NCBI RefSeq assembly: GCF_000607165.1
Contig: NZ_JFZG01000028.1
Coordinates: forward strand, 1-54,190
DNA length: 54,190 nt
Direction of reading: 5' to 3'
Source of the DNA: Ralstonia pickettii
Lineage (GTDB): Bacteria > Pseudomonadota > Gammaproteobacteria > Burkholderiales > Burkholderiaceae
In this document: positions 38,057-47,092 of the stretch, piece after piece
Layout: every line of letters begins with the position of its first letter
Numbering within the stretch: the stretch's first letter is position 1
The notes under the pieces: model-generated
Databases searched by the model: none
The model's input: only the letters and a program-made list of their open reading frames with translations
Told to the model about the DNA's origin: nothing
Position numbers and translations under genes: made by a program

Positions 38057-39076
38057 TCAGGCAGCTTGTTGGTTGGCGGTGGCGCGTTCGGCCCGCTTGC
38101 GCGCGTAGGCAAGCGCGGCCTCGCGCACCCATTCGCCTTCTTCGTGTGCACGCTTGCGGGTGGCAAGGCGCTCGCGGTTGCACGGGCCGTGGCCGTCCAG
38201 CACACGCTTGAACTCAGACCAATCGAGCGGTGAGAAATCGTAGTGGCCGCGCGCTTCGTTCCACGTGAGGCCGGGGTCGGGCAGCGTCACGCCCAGCACG
38301 CGCGCCTGCTCGACGGTGGCATCGACAAAGCGTTGCCGCAGATCGTCGTTCGAGATGCGCTTGATGCCCCAGGCCATGGTCTGCGCGCTGTTGGGCGATG
38401 CAGTATCGGGCGGCCCGAACATCATCAGCACCGGAAACCACCAGCGGTTGACGGATTCCTGGACCATGTCGCGCTGCGCCTGCGTGCCGCCCATCATCGT
38501 CAGCAAAGATTCATAGCCCTGGCGCTGGTGAAATGACTCTTCCTTGCAGATGCGGATCATGGCGCGCGCATACGGGCCGTATGAGCAACGGCACAGCGGC
38601 ACCTGATTCATGATCGCTGCGCCATCGACCAGCCAGCCGATCACGCCCACGTCTGCCCAGGAGAGCGTCGGGTAATTGAAGATCGACGAATACTTCGCGC
38701 GACCTTCGTGCAGCGCATCGATCATCTCGTCGCGCGAGCTACCAAGCGTTTCTGCGGCGGAATAGAGATAGAGGCCATGGCCCGCTTCATCCTGCACCTT
38801 GGCCAGGAGGATGGCCTTGCGCTTGAGCGACGGCGCGCGGCTGATCCAGTTGCCCTCGGGCAGCATACCCACCACCTCGGAATGCGCGTGCTGCGAAATC
38901 TGCCGCAGCAAAGTCTTGCGGTAAGGCGCAGGCATCCAGTCTTGCGGCTCGATCTTGTGGTCGGCGCCGATGCGTGCGTCAAAGCGCGCCTGCAAATCGG
39001 CTTCGCCTTGGGAGGCAGCGGCCAGCTCCTGCTCCGTGGGCAGACCGCCGGGCTGGTCGAGGCTTTGGGTGTACAT
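38057..39076 (-). CDS. paaA: Phenylacetyl-CoA epoxidase catalytic subunit
   Basis: A 339-residue di-iron monooxygenase subunit that epoxidises the ring of phenylacetyl-CoA. Iron-ligand ExxH pairs are visible in [13 protein letters not shown] and [13 protein letters not shown]. The C-terminal [19 protein letters not shown] (landmark FSPLDWSEF) is also characteristic. GGAGGATCGC precedes the ATG. First gene of paaABCDE, with a consensus promoter and TetR operator about 70-95 bases upstream. Confidence 0.96.
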   Translation of the reverse strand: MYTQSLDQPGGLPTEQELAAASQGEADLQARFDARIGADHKIEPQDWMPAPYRKTLLRQISQHAHSEVVGMLPEGNWISRAPSLKRKAILLAKVQDEAGHGLYLYSAAETLGSSRDEMIDALHEGRAKYSSIFNYPTLSWADVGVIGWLVDGAAIMNQVPLCRCSYGPYARAMIRICKEESFHQRQGYESLLTMMGGTQAQRDMVQESVNRWWFPVLMMFGPPDTASPNSAQTMAWGIKRISNDDLRQRFVDATVEQARVLGVTLPDPGLTWNEARGHYDFSPLDWSEFKRVLDGHGPCNRERLATRKRAHEEGEWVREAALAYARKRAERATANQQAA

Positions 39077-39143
39077 GCGATCCTCCGGCCGCTTTCTGGG
39101 CATGTGCACGGCACGTCATGTGCGCCGTGTTTTGGATGGATCG

Positions 39144-39171
39144 ATTATAAACCGTCCGACCGGTCGGTCAA
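39144..39171 (-). promoter_or_regulatory. paaA promoter
   Basis: Leftward TTGACC (39171-39166) and a perfect TATAAT (39149-39144) with a 16-base spacer. Transcription would start about 60 bases before the paaA ATG. The TetR-type palindrome covers the -35 edge and most of the spacer, so binding would block RNA polymerase. Confidence 0.82.
39156..39167. promoter_or_regulatory. PaaR-type operator
   Basis: CCGACCGGTCGG is a perfect 12-base palindrome inside the paaA promoter. It matches the palindromic sites of PaaR-type TetR repressors in related bacteria, and the TetR gene lies at the far end of the same operon. Confidence 0.75.
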
Positions 39172-39176
39172 TAACG

Positions 39177-39216
39177 GGTTTCACCGCATGCCTCGTTTGA
39201 GACATGCGGTGAAACC
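39177..39216 (-). terminator. Hairpin between the MFS gene and the paa promoter
   Basis: GGTTTCACCGCATG (39177-39190) pairs perfectly with CATGCGGTGAAACC (39203-39216), 12-base loop. It lies just past the leftward MFS stop at 39242 and just upstream of the paaA -35 box, so it probably insulates the paa operon. There is no T run. Confidence 0.65.
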
Positions 39217-39241
39217 GGCGTCCTCTTTGCCCTTCTCGGAC

Positions 39242-40690
39242 TTAGATTGGCGCTGCAGACGACGCTTCCCCCTGCGCCGCCCCATGCGTGCGGGTGCGCA
39301 CAAACACCCCTGCCAACACAGAAGCAAGCAGGGCTGCAACAGCGCCCAACAGGAACGCGAGGTGGTAGCCGCCATTGAGCGCGGTCGTGGCATCGGCGCC
39401 TGCCGCGGTCAAACCTTCGGTGCGTGCAGCGGCCAAGCTTGCCAGGATGGCCAAGCCTAACGCACCGCCCATCATGAACGACGTGTTGACCACGCCCGAC
39501 GCCAGGCCCGACTCATCCGGCGCCACATCACTCATGGCCGCCAGCAGCACCGGATTGAATGCCACACCGGCGCCCAGGCCCAGCAACAGCATGCCGGGCA
39601 GCACGTCGAGCACAAAGCTGCCGCCGGCAGGCGCGCGCGCAAACAGCACCAGCCCCACAGCTGCCACCAGCAAACCCAACGACAGCGGCGCGCGAATGCC
39701 AAAGCGCATCACCAGCTTGGCCGACAAGCCCAGCGAGAACACCGCCATGATGATGTTGGCCGGCAGGAAGGCCAGCCCCACCTGCATGGCGCTGTAATCA
39801 AGCACGCGCTGCATGTACAGCGCCGAAATGAAGAACCACGCGAACATCGCCGCCGCCCACAACACGCCCACCAAGTTGGCCGTGGCCACGTTGCGCAGCG
39901 CGAACATGTGCAGCGGCATCAACGGATGCGACACGCGCGATTCAATGATCAGGAACGCGATCATCAGCGCAATGGCAATGCCCAGCTGCGTCAGCGTTTG
40001 CGTGGATGTCCAACCGGCTTCGTTGCCATGCACGACCGCATACACCGCCAGCATCAGCGACGCGGTCACGGCAATCGCGCCCGCCACGTCCAGCTTCGTG
40101 CGATCGGCCAACGGCTTGCCCGCAGGCAACAACGCCACGCACGCGGCATACACCGCCACGCCAATCGGTAGATTAACCAGGAAGATCCAGTGCCAGCTCA
40201 GCGTGCTCGTCAGCAAGCCACCGAGCAACACGCCGATGCTGCCGCCCCCCGCACACACAAAACCGTAGATCCCCATCGCCTTGGCGCGATCCGCCGGCGA
40301 GGTGAACAGGTTCATGATCAGCGACAGCGACACCGCCGACACCACTGCACCGCCCAGCCCCTGCACGGCGCGCGCCGTGATCAGCAGCCCTTGCGAATTC
40401 GCCAGCCCGCATGCAGCCGAAGCCAGCGTGAACAACGTCAGCCCCAGCAGGAACAGCTTGCGATGTCCGAACAGGTCTCCCAGCCTGCCACCCAGCAGCA
40501 GGCAGCCGCCAAAGGTCAGCATGTAGGCGTTGACGACCCACACGAGCGAGGTTTCGGTAAAGCCCAGGTCTGCCTGGATGGACGGCAGCGCAACGTTCAC
40601 GATGGTCGTATCCAGCACGATCATCAGCACGCCCAGACAGAGCACGATGAGGGCAAGCCAGCGCTTGCGTTCGTCGATGCCATGCGTCAT
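39242..40690 (-). CDS. DHA2-family MFS drug/proton antiporter
   Basis: A 482-residue EmrB/QacA-like transporter with about fourteen membrane helices. LIVLCLGVLMIVLDTTIVNVALPSI shows the DHA2 helix-1 motif (landmark LDTTIVNVALP); GGRLGDLFGHRKLF is motif A; GLGGAVVSAVSLSLIM is near motif C. AGGAGTGATTCC precedes the ATG at 40690; an upstream frame lacks support. The substrate is unknown; next-door genes do not indicate one. Confidence 0.9.
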   Translation of the reverse strand: MTHGIDERKRWLALIVLCLGVLMIVLDTTIVNVALPSIQADLGFTETSLVWVVNAYMLTFGGCLLLGGRLGDLFGHRKLFLLGLTLFTLASAACGLANSQGLLITARAVQGLGGAVVSAVSLSLIMNLFTSPADRAKAMGIYGFVCAGGGSIGVLLGGLLTSTLSWHWIFLVNLPIGVAVYAACVALLPAGKPLADRTKLDVAGAIAVTASLMLAVYAVVHGNEAGWTSTQTLTQLGIAIALMIAFLIIESRVSHPLMPLHMFALRNVATANLVGVLWAAAMFAWFFISALYMQRVLDYSAMQVGLAFLPANIIMAVFSLGLSAKLVMRFGIRAPLSLGLLVAAVGLVLFARAPAGGSFVLDVLPGMLLLGLGAGVAFNPVLLAAMSDVAPDESGLASGVVNTSFMMGGALGLAILASLAAARTEGLTAAGADATTALNGGYHLAFLLGAVAALLASVLAGVFVRTRTHGAAQGEASSAAPI

Positions 40691-40730
40691 GGAATCACTC
40701 CTATGATTGGCCGCTGCGCCTGAATGTCGA

Positions 40731-41258
40731 TCAGGATTGCGCAGCCGATTTAAGGTGGGCGAGACCGGCTTCAAAGTCCTTGCCGATCATCGCGTCCATA
40801 CTGAAGAACAGGCCCATCACCTTGGAGATGAACGGGCTCGGGCCATACATGGCCCAGGTGACGTGCGTCACATCGCCGGCAGGCTTGAGCGTGAATTCCG
40901 CAGTGTTGTGCGCCGCGAAGGGCTTCAGGAAATCCAGCTGAATCTGGATGCGGCTGGGCGACGTTGAATCGACGATCTCCATGCGCCCGGCCCCCACTTC
41001 CCGCGAGCCATCCCACGCATAGTTCGCGCCTTTGCCACTCGCGGGGCTGCCATAGGTGCGCTTCATTGCGGGGTCACGCTTTTCCCACGGAGACCAAGTC
41101 GTCCAGTGGTGAAAATCGTTGATCAGGGCGAACACTTCTTCGGGCGGTGCCTTGATGTCGATCTCGCGCTGCACTTTGAAGGTATCCGGGCGCGCGGCGG
41201 CAAAACCCAGCACAGCAGCAATCGCGACGACGATGACGATCGCAATGATCTTCAGCAT
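40731..41258 (-). CDS. SRPBCC/polyketide-cyclase-like protein with membrane anchor
   Basis: A 175-residue protein. One N-terminal hydrophobic helix (IIAIVIVVAIAAVLGFAAA) probably anchors it. The START-like domain begins FKVQREIDIKAPPEEVFALI, and contains WTTWSPWEKRDPAMKRTYG. Such folds bind hydrophobic ligands; no specific function can be assigned. GGAGCGCTCTTC precedes the ATG. It lies 40 bases before the MFS gene on the same strand, possibly co-transcribed. Confidence 0.83.
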   Translation of the reverse strand: MLKIIAIVIVVAIAAVLGFAAARPDTFKVQREIDIKAPPEEVFALINDFHHWTTWSPWEKRDPAMKRTYGSPASGKGANYAWDGSREVGAGRMEIVDSTSPSRIQIQLDFLKPFAAHNTAEFTLKPAGDVTHVTWAMYGPSPFISKVMGLFFSMDAMIGKDFEAGLAHLKSAAQS

Positions 41259-41492
41259 GAAGAGCGCTCCAACAGATGGGGACAGCAGGTGAAGGGACGC
41301 CTTTGCGCAAGCCGTGCAAAGGGTCGCGGCCAGAACAGCCGGTCGTCGCCAAGGGGGTGGTTTCGTTGATATTAGTAAGGCGCCGATGATCGCGCAGCCT
41401 GGCACCGGACCGTGGCCCTGCGCCAAGGCAGGCGCCCTACGATTTTTCGTAGAACGGCCACCGAGCGGCGGCCGTTTTCACACGCACCGCAA

Positions 41493-41924
41493 TTACATCG
41501 GCTTGGGCGCGATCACCATCCACGTGATGCCGAAGCGGTCGGTCACCATGCCAAACGCGTTGGCAAAAAACGTTTCGGACATCGGCATCGTGACGTGACC
41601 GCCATCGCCGAGTGCCTTGAATGTCCGTTCGGCAGTGGCGTTGTCGGACACGCTCACGGACAACCCGAAACCTTTGAAATCCGTCTTGCCGCCGGCCATG
41701 CCGTCGGACGCCAGAATCTGGGTTTCGCCCACGCGGAAGGCGGCGTGCATCACCTTGTCGAGCGGGGGCGCCATGCCGCCGCATTGCTCGGCAGTGGGCT
41801 GTGCGTCCTTGGGCGCATCCTTGTAGTGCATCACCACATCGACCTTGGCACCAAGCGTCTTCTTGTAGAACTCCAGCGCTTCTTCACAACGACCTTCGAA
41901 GAACAGATACGGTTGAACTTGCAT
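41493..41924 (-). CDS. VOC-family (PhnB-like) protein
   Basis: A 143-residue glyoxalase/bleomycin-resistance fold protein. VQPYLFFEGRCEEALEFYKK, FRVGETQILASDGMAGG and GHVTMPMSETFFANAFGMVTDRFGITW (landmark FGMVTDRFG) match the PhnB-like subgroup. AAGGAGTTGTG precedes the ATG. The substrate is unknown. It follows the SnoaL-like gene on the same strand. Confidence 0.86.
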   Translation of the reverse strand: MQVQPYLFFEGRCEEALEFYKKTLGAKVDVVMHYKDAPKDAQPTAEQCGGMAPPLDKVMHAAFRVGETQILASDGMAGGKTDFKGFGLSVSVSDNATAERTFKALGDGGHVTMPMSETFFANAFGMVTDRFGITWMVIAPKPM

Positions 41925-41997
41925 CACAACTCCTTGGGGTGGACTTGGGGGACTGCAAAGCCGCGCATTGCGCCACGCGGTCGGGGGAAAACCTCGC

Positions 41998-42429
41998 TCA
42001 GCCGCACGCCGGTTCAGTCACCGGCATCGGCACTGAGGCATGCTCGTGTACGACTTGCCAACGGCCATCGCGCTTGCGGAAACACACGGTAGCGCGCGTC
42101 TGCGCATCGTGCTTCGCACCGTCCCGATAGCGCGCACGCAAGCGATTCACGCTGAAGCAATAGGCCAGATCGCCACTCACCTCAAGGTGCAGCTCGGTGA
42201 ATTGGAAATCGGCCTGACCCTCAAGCGCATCGAACCAGCTTTGCCAGTTGCGGCGGTATGCGTCGACGCCTTTGACGAACAACGGCGGCATCACATCGAA
42301 GACCACCACATCGTGTGCGTAATGACGCATGACGGCGTCGACATCCTTGGCGCGGACGGCGGCAGCCCACTCGTTAATCAACGTACGTAGTTGGGCCTCG
42401 TCGTCCGCTGCGGTAGTGGCAATCGTCAT
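41998..42429 (-). CDS. SnoaL/ketosteroid-isomerase-like (NTF2 fold) protein
   Basis: A 143-residue protein. LRTLINEWAAAVRAKDVDAV, YAHDVVVFDVMPP and RDGRWQVVHEHASVPM are characteristic of YybH/SnoaL-like proteins; many are enzymes on small ring compounds, but this one has no assigned activity. GGAGGCCAAC precedes the ATG at 42429. It is divergent from a TetR gene, and the two operator-like palindromes lie between them, so it and the VOC gene are the probable targets. Confidence 0.85.
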   Translation of the reverse strand: MTIATTAADDEAQLRTLINEWAAAVRAKDVDAVMRHYAHDVVVFDVMPPLFVKGVDAYRRNWQSWFDALEGQADFQFTELHLEVSGDLAYCFSVNRLRARYRDGAKHDAQTRATVCFRKRDGRWQVVHEHASVPMPVTEPACG

Positions 42430-42497
42430 GTTGGCCTCCAAACATCTGTTGCACGAAAGGCTTGGAAATTTGCGTCACAGCGCCTAGGGTTTAATTG

Positions 42498-42542
42498 TGA
42501 ACACTGTCCACAAAAGATAGCAGACATAATGGACGGTGTCCA
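42498..42542. promoter_or_regulatory. Paired operator-like palindromes between the SnoaL-like and TetR genes
   Basis: TGAACACTGTCCA (42498-42510) and TGGACGGTGTCCA (42530-42542) share the form TGRAC-N3-GTCCA; the second is a perfect 5-3-5 palindrome. Centres are 32 bases apart, three helical turns. The TetR product is the natural candidate to bind both. Confidence 0.6.
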
Positions 42543-42567
42543 CATAGAACTTGCGGAGTTGCATTGC

Positions 42568-43212
42568 ATGACCCAGGAACCGCCCCGACCACCCGTGCGC
42601 ACCACGTATCGCCATGGCGACTTGCGACGTGCGCTGCTTGACGCCGGCATTGAACTGGCGCGCGCCGGCGGGCCCGACGCCATCGTGCTGCGCGAAGCCA
42701 CGCGCCGCGCGGGCGTGGTGCCAAATGCCGCCTACCGGCACTTCGCGGGGCGACAGGACTTGCTACAAGCCGTGCGGGCAGAGGCATTGGCGGCGTTGGC
42801 GCGCGCCATGGAAGCGGAGTTGGATGCCATCGACCCGACGTGGCCAGAAGATGCGCGCGCACGTGCGTCGCTACGCGCCATCGGCGTGGGTTATCTACGG
42901 TTTGCGCAGACGGAGACCGGCCTCTTCCGCACAGCCTTTGCGGTGCCCGATGAAGTAGAAAACGACGCGGACCCTGCCAAGGCCGGCAATAGTGGCCTGA
43001 ACCCGTTCCAGTTGCTAAGCCTGGCGCTCGACCGGATGACCGCTGCCGGCGTACTGCCGTCCGAACGCCGTCCGGGCGCCGAATACCTCGCATGGTCGGC
43101 GGTGCATGGGCTGGCCCTGCTCATCATTGATGGGCCGTTGCGCGGGCGCCCGCCTGAGCAGACCGGCGCCATTGCATTGCGTGTGGTGGAAATGGTGGAA
43201 AACGGCCTGTAG
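42568..43212 (+). CDS. TetR-family regulator
   Basis: A 214-residue regulator. YRHGDLRRALLDAGIELARA begins the HTH, with LREATRRAGVVPNAAYRHFA as the recognition part. The C-terminal domain carries ETGLFRTAFAVPD and SAVHGLALLIIDGPLRG, resembling the WHG subgroup. The start at 42568 is preferred; an alternative ATG at 42529 would fall inside the palindrome pair. It is divergent from the SnoaL-like and VOC genes and probably controls them and itself. Confidence 0.87.
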   Translation: MTQEPPRPPVRTTYRHGDLRRALLDAGIELARAGGPDAIVLREATRRAGVVPNAAYRHFAGRQDLLQAVRAEALAALARAMEAELDAIDPTWPEDARARASLRAIGVGYLRFAQTETGLFRTAFAVPDEVENDADPAKAGNSGLNPFQLLSLALDRMTAAGVLPSERRPGAEYLAWSAVHGLALLIIDGPLRGRPPEQTGAIALRVVEMVENGL

Positions 43213-43296
43213 AGACAGCTGGACAGAGGGCCGATGGAATATTGTCTGCACCCGAAGTGTTTACCATCAGCACAAGCCACACACCGGAGAACCACC

Positions 43297-43809
43297 ATGC
43301 AGATGCGACCAGGCAGATGGATCAGCGCCGCCGCGCTCGTGCTGAGCGCATGCGCGGCGCTTTCGCCGATCCAGACGGCCCAAAAGATGATCGGCCAGCC
43401 CGAAAGTGCCGTACGCGAGACGTTTGGCACGCCCACCGAGACGTATCAGTTGGCAGGCGGCACGCACCGCTGGATCTATTCCAAGCAGCCGATGGGGCAC
43501 GAAGTCTATGCCGCAGACTTTGACGCGGGCGGCAAGCTCACCAACTTCCGGCAGATGCTGACTGAAAAGGAAATCTACGAAGCGCGGCCCGGCGTCTGGA
43601 CCAAGCATGATGTGGCGGAGCGCTTTGGCATGCCGCGCGAACCGACGCAATACTACCCGCTGATGAAGCGGGAGGCGTGGTCATACCGGATGTACATCGT
43701 CGGGCATCAACAGGCGCACTTCAACGCCCTCTTCGACGACAACGGTGTGCTCGATCGCACCATGATCGTCGTCGACCCGCTTGGCGGCGATCACCAAAGC
43801 CGCAAGTGA
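43297..43809 (+). CDS. Putative lipoprotein, SmpA/BamE-like
   Basis: A 170-residue protein with a short signal ending LVLSACAAL, giving a lipobox-type Cys. QTAQKMIGQPESAVRETFGTP and KHDVAERFGMPREPTQYY are two similar segments of the kind found in SmpA/OmlA-like domains (a conserved G-x-P turn after a helix). No specific function is known. CCGGAGAACCACC precedes the ATG. It is convergent with cheV and shares a terminator with it. Confidence 0.75.
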   Translation: MQMRPGRWISAAALVLSACAALSPIQTAQKMIGQPESAVRETFGTPTETYQLAGGTHRWIYSKQPMGHEVYAADFDAGGKLTNFRQMLTEKEIYEARPGVWTKHDVAERFGMPREPTQYYPLMKREAWSYRMYIVGHQQAHFNALFDDNGVLDRTMIVVDPLGGDHQSRK

Positions 43810-43810
43810 T

Positions 43811-43847
43811 AAAAAGCCCGGGCGGCGCATTGCACGTCGCCCGGGCT
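43811..43847 (-). terminator. Intrinsic terminator of cheV
   Basis: Read leftward, AGCCCGGGCG (43847-43838) pairs with CGCCCGGGCT (43824-43815), then TTTTT. The stem begins 8 bases after the cheV stop. It can also act, less well, for the convergent lipoprotein gene. Confidence 0.85.
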
Positions 43848-43854
43848 CCAGGGT

Positions 43855-44799
43855 TTAGCCCAGCGCAGAAGCGATGGCCTGCGCGAGTTCGTTCGCTTCA
43901 AACTTTGCAACGTAGCCGTTGGCGCCAACGCGGCGCACGTGGTCTTCGTTGGCGGAGCCCGACAGCGACGAGTGAATCACCACCGGAATCGACTGGAATG
44001 CCGGCTCGGTTTTGATCTTGCGCGTGAGCGTGAACCCGTCCATCTCGGGCATTTCCAGATCGGTCAGCACCAGCGCGATCTTGTCGCGCACAGTCTTGCC
44101 TTCGCGTGCGGCATCGCGTGCGATGTTCTGCAGCGTGTCCCACGCTTCCTGGCCGCTCTTGGTCATCACGTACGGTGTGCCCATCGCTTCCAGACCGTTG
44201 GCGATCAGCGAGCGTGCAAGGCCCGAATCATCCGCCACCAGCAGCTTGGCACCCGGGGGCAGCTTGATCGGACGCTCGCCATTGTCGGGCGCCAGATCGG
44301 TACGGCGGGTCGGGAACACATCCACCAGAATCTGCTCGACGTCGATCACCTGGGCCAGGCGCGAGTTGTCGGCGTTGCCATCCAGGCGCGCCAGGCTGGT
44401 GATATTGCTGCTGCCCACGCTCGCCTCGGCCGGAAAGATCTGGCTCCATTCCAGGCGCACGATCTCGTCCACTTCCTCCACCGCAAAGCCTTGGGTGGAG
44501 CGCGCGTATTCGGTAATCAGCAGGATGTTGGCATTGCCGTTCTTGGTGCCGATCACACTGGCGAGGTCAATCACGGGAATGATCTGGCCGCGCACATTGA
44601 CCGCGCCCAGGATATGGGCGCCGGCATCCGCCACATGCGTCACAGGCGGCATGACCATGATCTCGCGCACCTTGAACACGTTAATGCCGAACATCTCGCG
44701 CTGATTGGAGCGCGCAGATTCGCCCAGGCGGAACAGCAACAGTTCAAAACGGTTGTTGTTTGTCAGATTGGTCCGTTCATCAACTTCGTGCTGCGACAT
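43855..44799 (-). CDS. cheV: Chemotaxis coupling protein CheV
   Basis: A 314-residue protein with an N-terminal CheW domain (about 15-165; FGINVFKVREIM, ILGAVNVRGQIIPVIDLA) and a C-terminal receiver domain (about 184-312) with acidic pair D190-D191, phosphoacceptor D247 in LTDLEMPEMDGF and K299. It links chemoreceptors to CheA and tunes adaptation by phosphorylation. GGGGGAAGACA precedes the ATG. No other chemotaxis genes are in the window, so it is an orphan cheV with its own terminator. Confidence 0.95.
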   Translation of the reverse strand: MSQHEVDERTNLTNNNRFELLLFRLGESARSNQREMFGINVFKVREIMVMPPVTHVADAGAHILGAVNVRGQIIPVIDLASVIGTKNGNANILLITEYARSTQGFAVEEVDEIVRLEWSQIFPAEASVGSSNITSLARLDGNADNSRLAQVIDVEQILVDVFPTRRTDLAPDNGERPIKLPPGAKLLVADDSGLARSLIANGLEAMGTPYVMTKSGQEAWDTLQNIARDAAREGKTVRDKIALVLTDLEMPEMDGFTLTRKIKTEPAFQSIPVVIHSSLSGSANEDHVRRVGANGYVAKFEANELAQAIASALG

Positions 44800-44914
44800 T
44801 GTCTTCCCCCGTTCAAGCACACGTTATGTGGCGGTAAACGGCACGGCGTTTGGCAACTTGAAGGGGTTTTGCGAATGTGAAGGCCGAGCCCTGCCAGCGT
44901 GGGGAAACACAAGC

Positions 44915-45820
44915 CTAGGCAACCTTCACATGGGCGACCAGGAAATCCAGAAACGCCCGCACGCGCGCCGGCAGATGCGCCCCGTGACCGACATAGACGG
45001 CGTGGATGTCCTCGGTCTCGCCCGGGTTGTAATCCTCCAGGACGGGGACTAGACGGCCCGCATCCAAGTCAGCGCGCACCTGAAACTCGGCCAGACGCGC
45101 CAAACCCAGACCGGCGACCGCCACGGCGCGCAGCGCCTCGCCATCGCTGATCTGCGTGTTGCCGTGTGGGGTGAATTCGGTGCGGCGCCCGCGCTTGATA
45201 AAGGGCCAGGCACTGATGGCGCGAACGTAGCTGAACGCCAGGCAGTTGTGGTTTGCCAAATCAGCCGGCGTGCGCGGCATGCCGGCGCGCGCCAGATAGG
45301 CAGGCGACGCCACCACCATCAAGCGCGTCTGCCCCAGCTTGCGCGCCACCAGCCGAGAACTCTTTAGCGGACCACTGCGCAGGGCAACATCGGTGCGGTC
45401 TTCCAGCAGATCGACCACGCGATCCGTGAGCGCAATGTCGAGCGACACCTCCGGATGGCACGTCAGAAACGCCGGCACGATCGGCAGCAGTAAATGCGTG
45501 CCGACAGGCACATTGGAATTGATGCGCAAGCGCCCTGCTGGCTGCGCCCCGGCAGAAGCCTCGCGCTCGGCCTCGTCCAGATCGGCCAGTACCGTCACGC
45601 TGCGCTCATAGAACGCCATGCCCTCGGGCGTGAGCTGAAAGCGCCGCGTGGAGCGGTTCACCAGCCTCGCGCCCAGCCGGGCTTCCAACCGTGCCACCAG
45701 TTTGCTCACCGCCGACGGCGTCATGCGGCAAGCACGCGCCGCAGCGGAGAGGCCGCCCTCTTCCACGACCCGCACGAAGACTTCCATCTCGCCAAAGCGA
45801 TTGACATCAAGCCGCGACAT
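44915..45820 (-). CDS. LysR-family regulator
   Basis: A 301-residue regulator of the large LTTR subgroup with HTH FGEMEVFVRVVEEGGLSAAA and TPSAVSKLVARLEARLGARL. The ligand domain has NSNVPVGTHLLLPIVPAFL and FKP-type landmarks. It is divergent from the reductase gene with 112 bases between starts, so it probably controls that gene. Confidence 0.9.
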   Translation of the reverse strand: MSRLDVNRFGEMEVFVRVVEEGGLSAAARACRMTPSAVSKLVARLEARLGARLVNRSTRRFQLTPEGMAFYERSVTVLADLDEAEREASAGAQPAGRLRINSNVPVGTHLLLPIVPAFLTCHPEVSLDIALTDRVVDLLEDRTDVALRSGPLKSSRLVARKLGQTRLMVVASPAYLARAGMPRTPADLANHNCLAFSYVRAISAWPFIKRGRRTEFTPHGNTQISDGEALRAVAVAGLGLARLAEFQVRADLDAGRLVPVLEDYNPGETEDIHAVYVGHGAHLPARVRAFLDFLVAHVKVA

Positions 45821-45932
45821 TGTGATTTCAATTCATAGATGTTGTGCTTGCCGGCAGTCTATCGCACAGATCCGACCGTTCTCATACTGGTGGCCATTGC
45901 CATTGCTGCTTCGGGCTCAACCCAACACCAAC

Positions 45933-46994
45933 ATGACTGCACAGAATAAAGTCGCGCTCGTCGTGGGCGCACAGGGCGTGATCGGCCACAACCTGATCGA
46001 GCACCTCGCCACATTGCACGACTGGCGCATCGTGGGCCTGTCGCGCCGCGGCGGAGCATCGACGCAGCGCATCACGCACATCGCCGTCGACCTGCTCGAC
46101 GCAGCCGACACGCGCATCAAGCTCGGCGCACTTGGCGACGTCACGCACCTCTTCTACGCCGCCTATCAGGACCGCCCGACCTGGGCTGAGCTGGTGCCGC
46201 CCAACCTCGCCATGCTGACCAACGTGGTCGACGCCATGGAAGCCGCATCGCCCCAGCTCGCGCACATCAGCCTGATGCAGGGCTACAAGGTCTACGGCGG
46301 TCACCTCGGGCCATTCAAAACCCCGGCGCGCGAAACCGATGCGCATTTCATGCCGCCCGAATTCATGTTCGACCAGCAGACCTTTCTGGAAGCGCGCCAG
46401 GTGGGCAAGGCGTGGACATGGTCGGCCATCCGCCCGTCGGTGGTGGGCGGCTTTGCGCTGGGCAATCCGATGAACCTTGCCGTGGCCATCGCCGTGTACG
46501 CGTCGCTATCGAAAGAACTGGGCCTGCCGCTGCGCTTTCCCGGCAAACCCGGCGCATACGACCACCTGCTGGAAATGACCGATGCCGGCCTGCTTGCCCG
46601 CGCCACCGTGTGGGCCGCCACCGACCCGCGCTGCGCCAACCAGGCCTTCAACATCAACAACGGAGACCTATTCCGCTGGAGCGAAATGTGGCCGAAGATC
46701 GCCGGCTACTTTGCGATGGAAGTCGCCCCGCCGCTGCCCTTGTCGCTCGACATCGTCATGGCCGACAAGGCGCCACTCTGGCAAAGCATGATCGCCAAGC
46801 ATGGTTTGGCGAACACGCCCTACCGCGATGTGTCTTCGTGGCGCTTTGCCGATTTCGTCTTCTCATGGGACTACGACATGTTCGGTGACGGCTCCAAGGC
46901 GCGCCGCTTTGGTTTTCACGAATACGTGGAGACGGAAGCGATGTTCATGCGCATCTTCGACGACTTGCGCCAGCGCAGAATCATTCCGGGGTAG
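45933..46994 (+). CDS. PRISE-type SDR (iridoid synthase/progesterone 5-beta-reductase-like)
   Basis: A 353-residue NAD(P)H-dependent reductase. VALVVGAQGVIGHNLIEHLA is the cofactor motif; SLMQGYKVYGGHLGPFKTPA and TWSAIRPSVVGGFALGNPMN are PRISE hallmarks. Family members reduce activated C=C bonds of enones. The ATG at 45933 is preferred because homology begins there; the frame is open far upstream through the divergent LysR gene, which is only a shadow. The physiological substrate is unknown. Confidence 0.87.
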   Translation: MTAQNKVALVVGAQGVIGHNLIEHLATLHDWRIVGLSRRGGASTQRITHIAVDLLDAADTRIKLGALGDVTHLFYAAYQDRPTWAELVPPNLAMLTNVVDAMEAASPQLAHISLMQGYKVYGGHLGPFKTPARETDAHFMPPEFMFDQQTFLEARQVGKAWTWSAIRPSVVGGFALGNPMNLAVAIAVYASLSKELGLPLRFPGKPGAYDHLLEMTDAGLLARATVWAATDPRCANQAFNINNGDLFRWSEMWPKIAGYFAMEVAPPLPLSLDIVMADKAPLWQSMIAKHGLANTPYRDVSSWRFADFVFSWDYDMFGDGSKARRFGFHEYVETEAMFMRIFDDLRQRRIIPG

Positions 46995-47092
46995 AGCGTC
47001 CGGATGCCTCCGCCCGAGTAGCGCACTGGCCGATCCGGCTAGGGGGATGTCCCGACTCGGGTTTCCTCAGGAAGGGTCGATATAGTGAAGGC

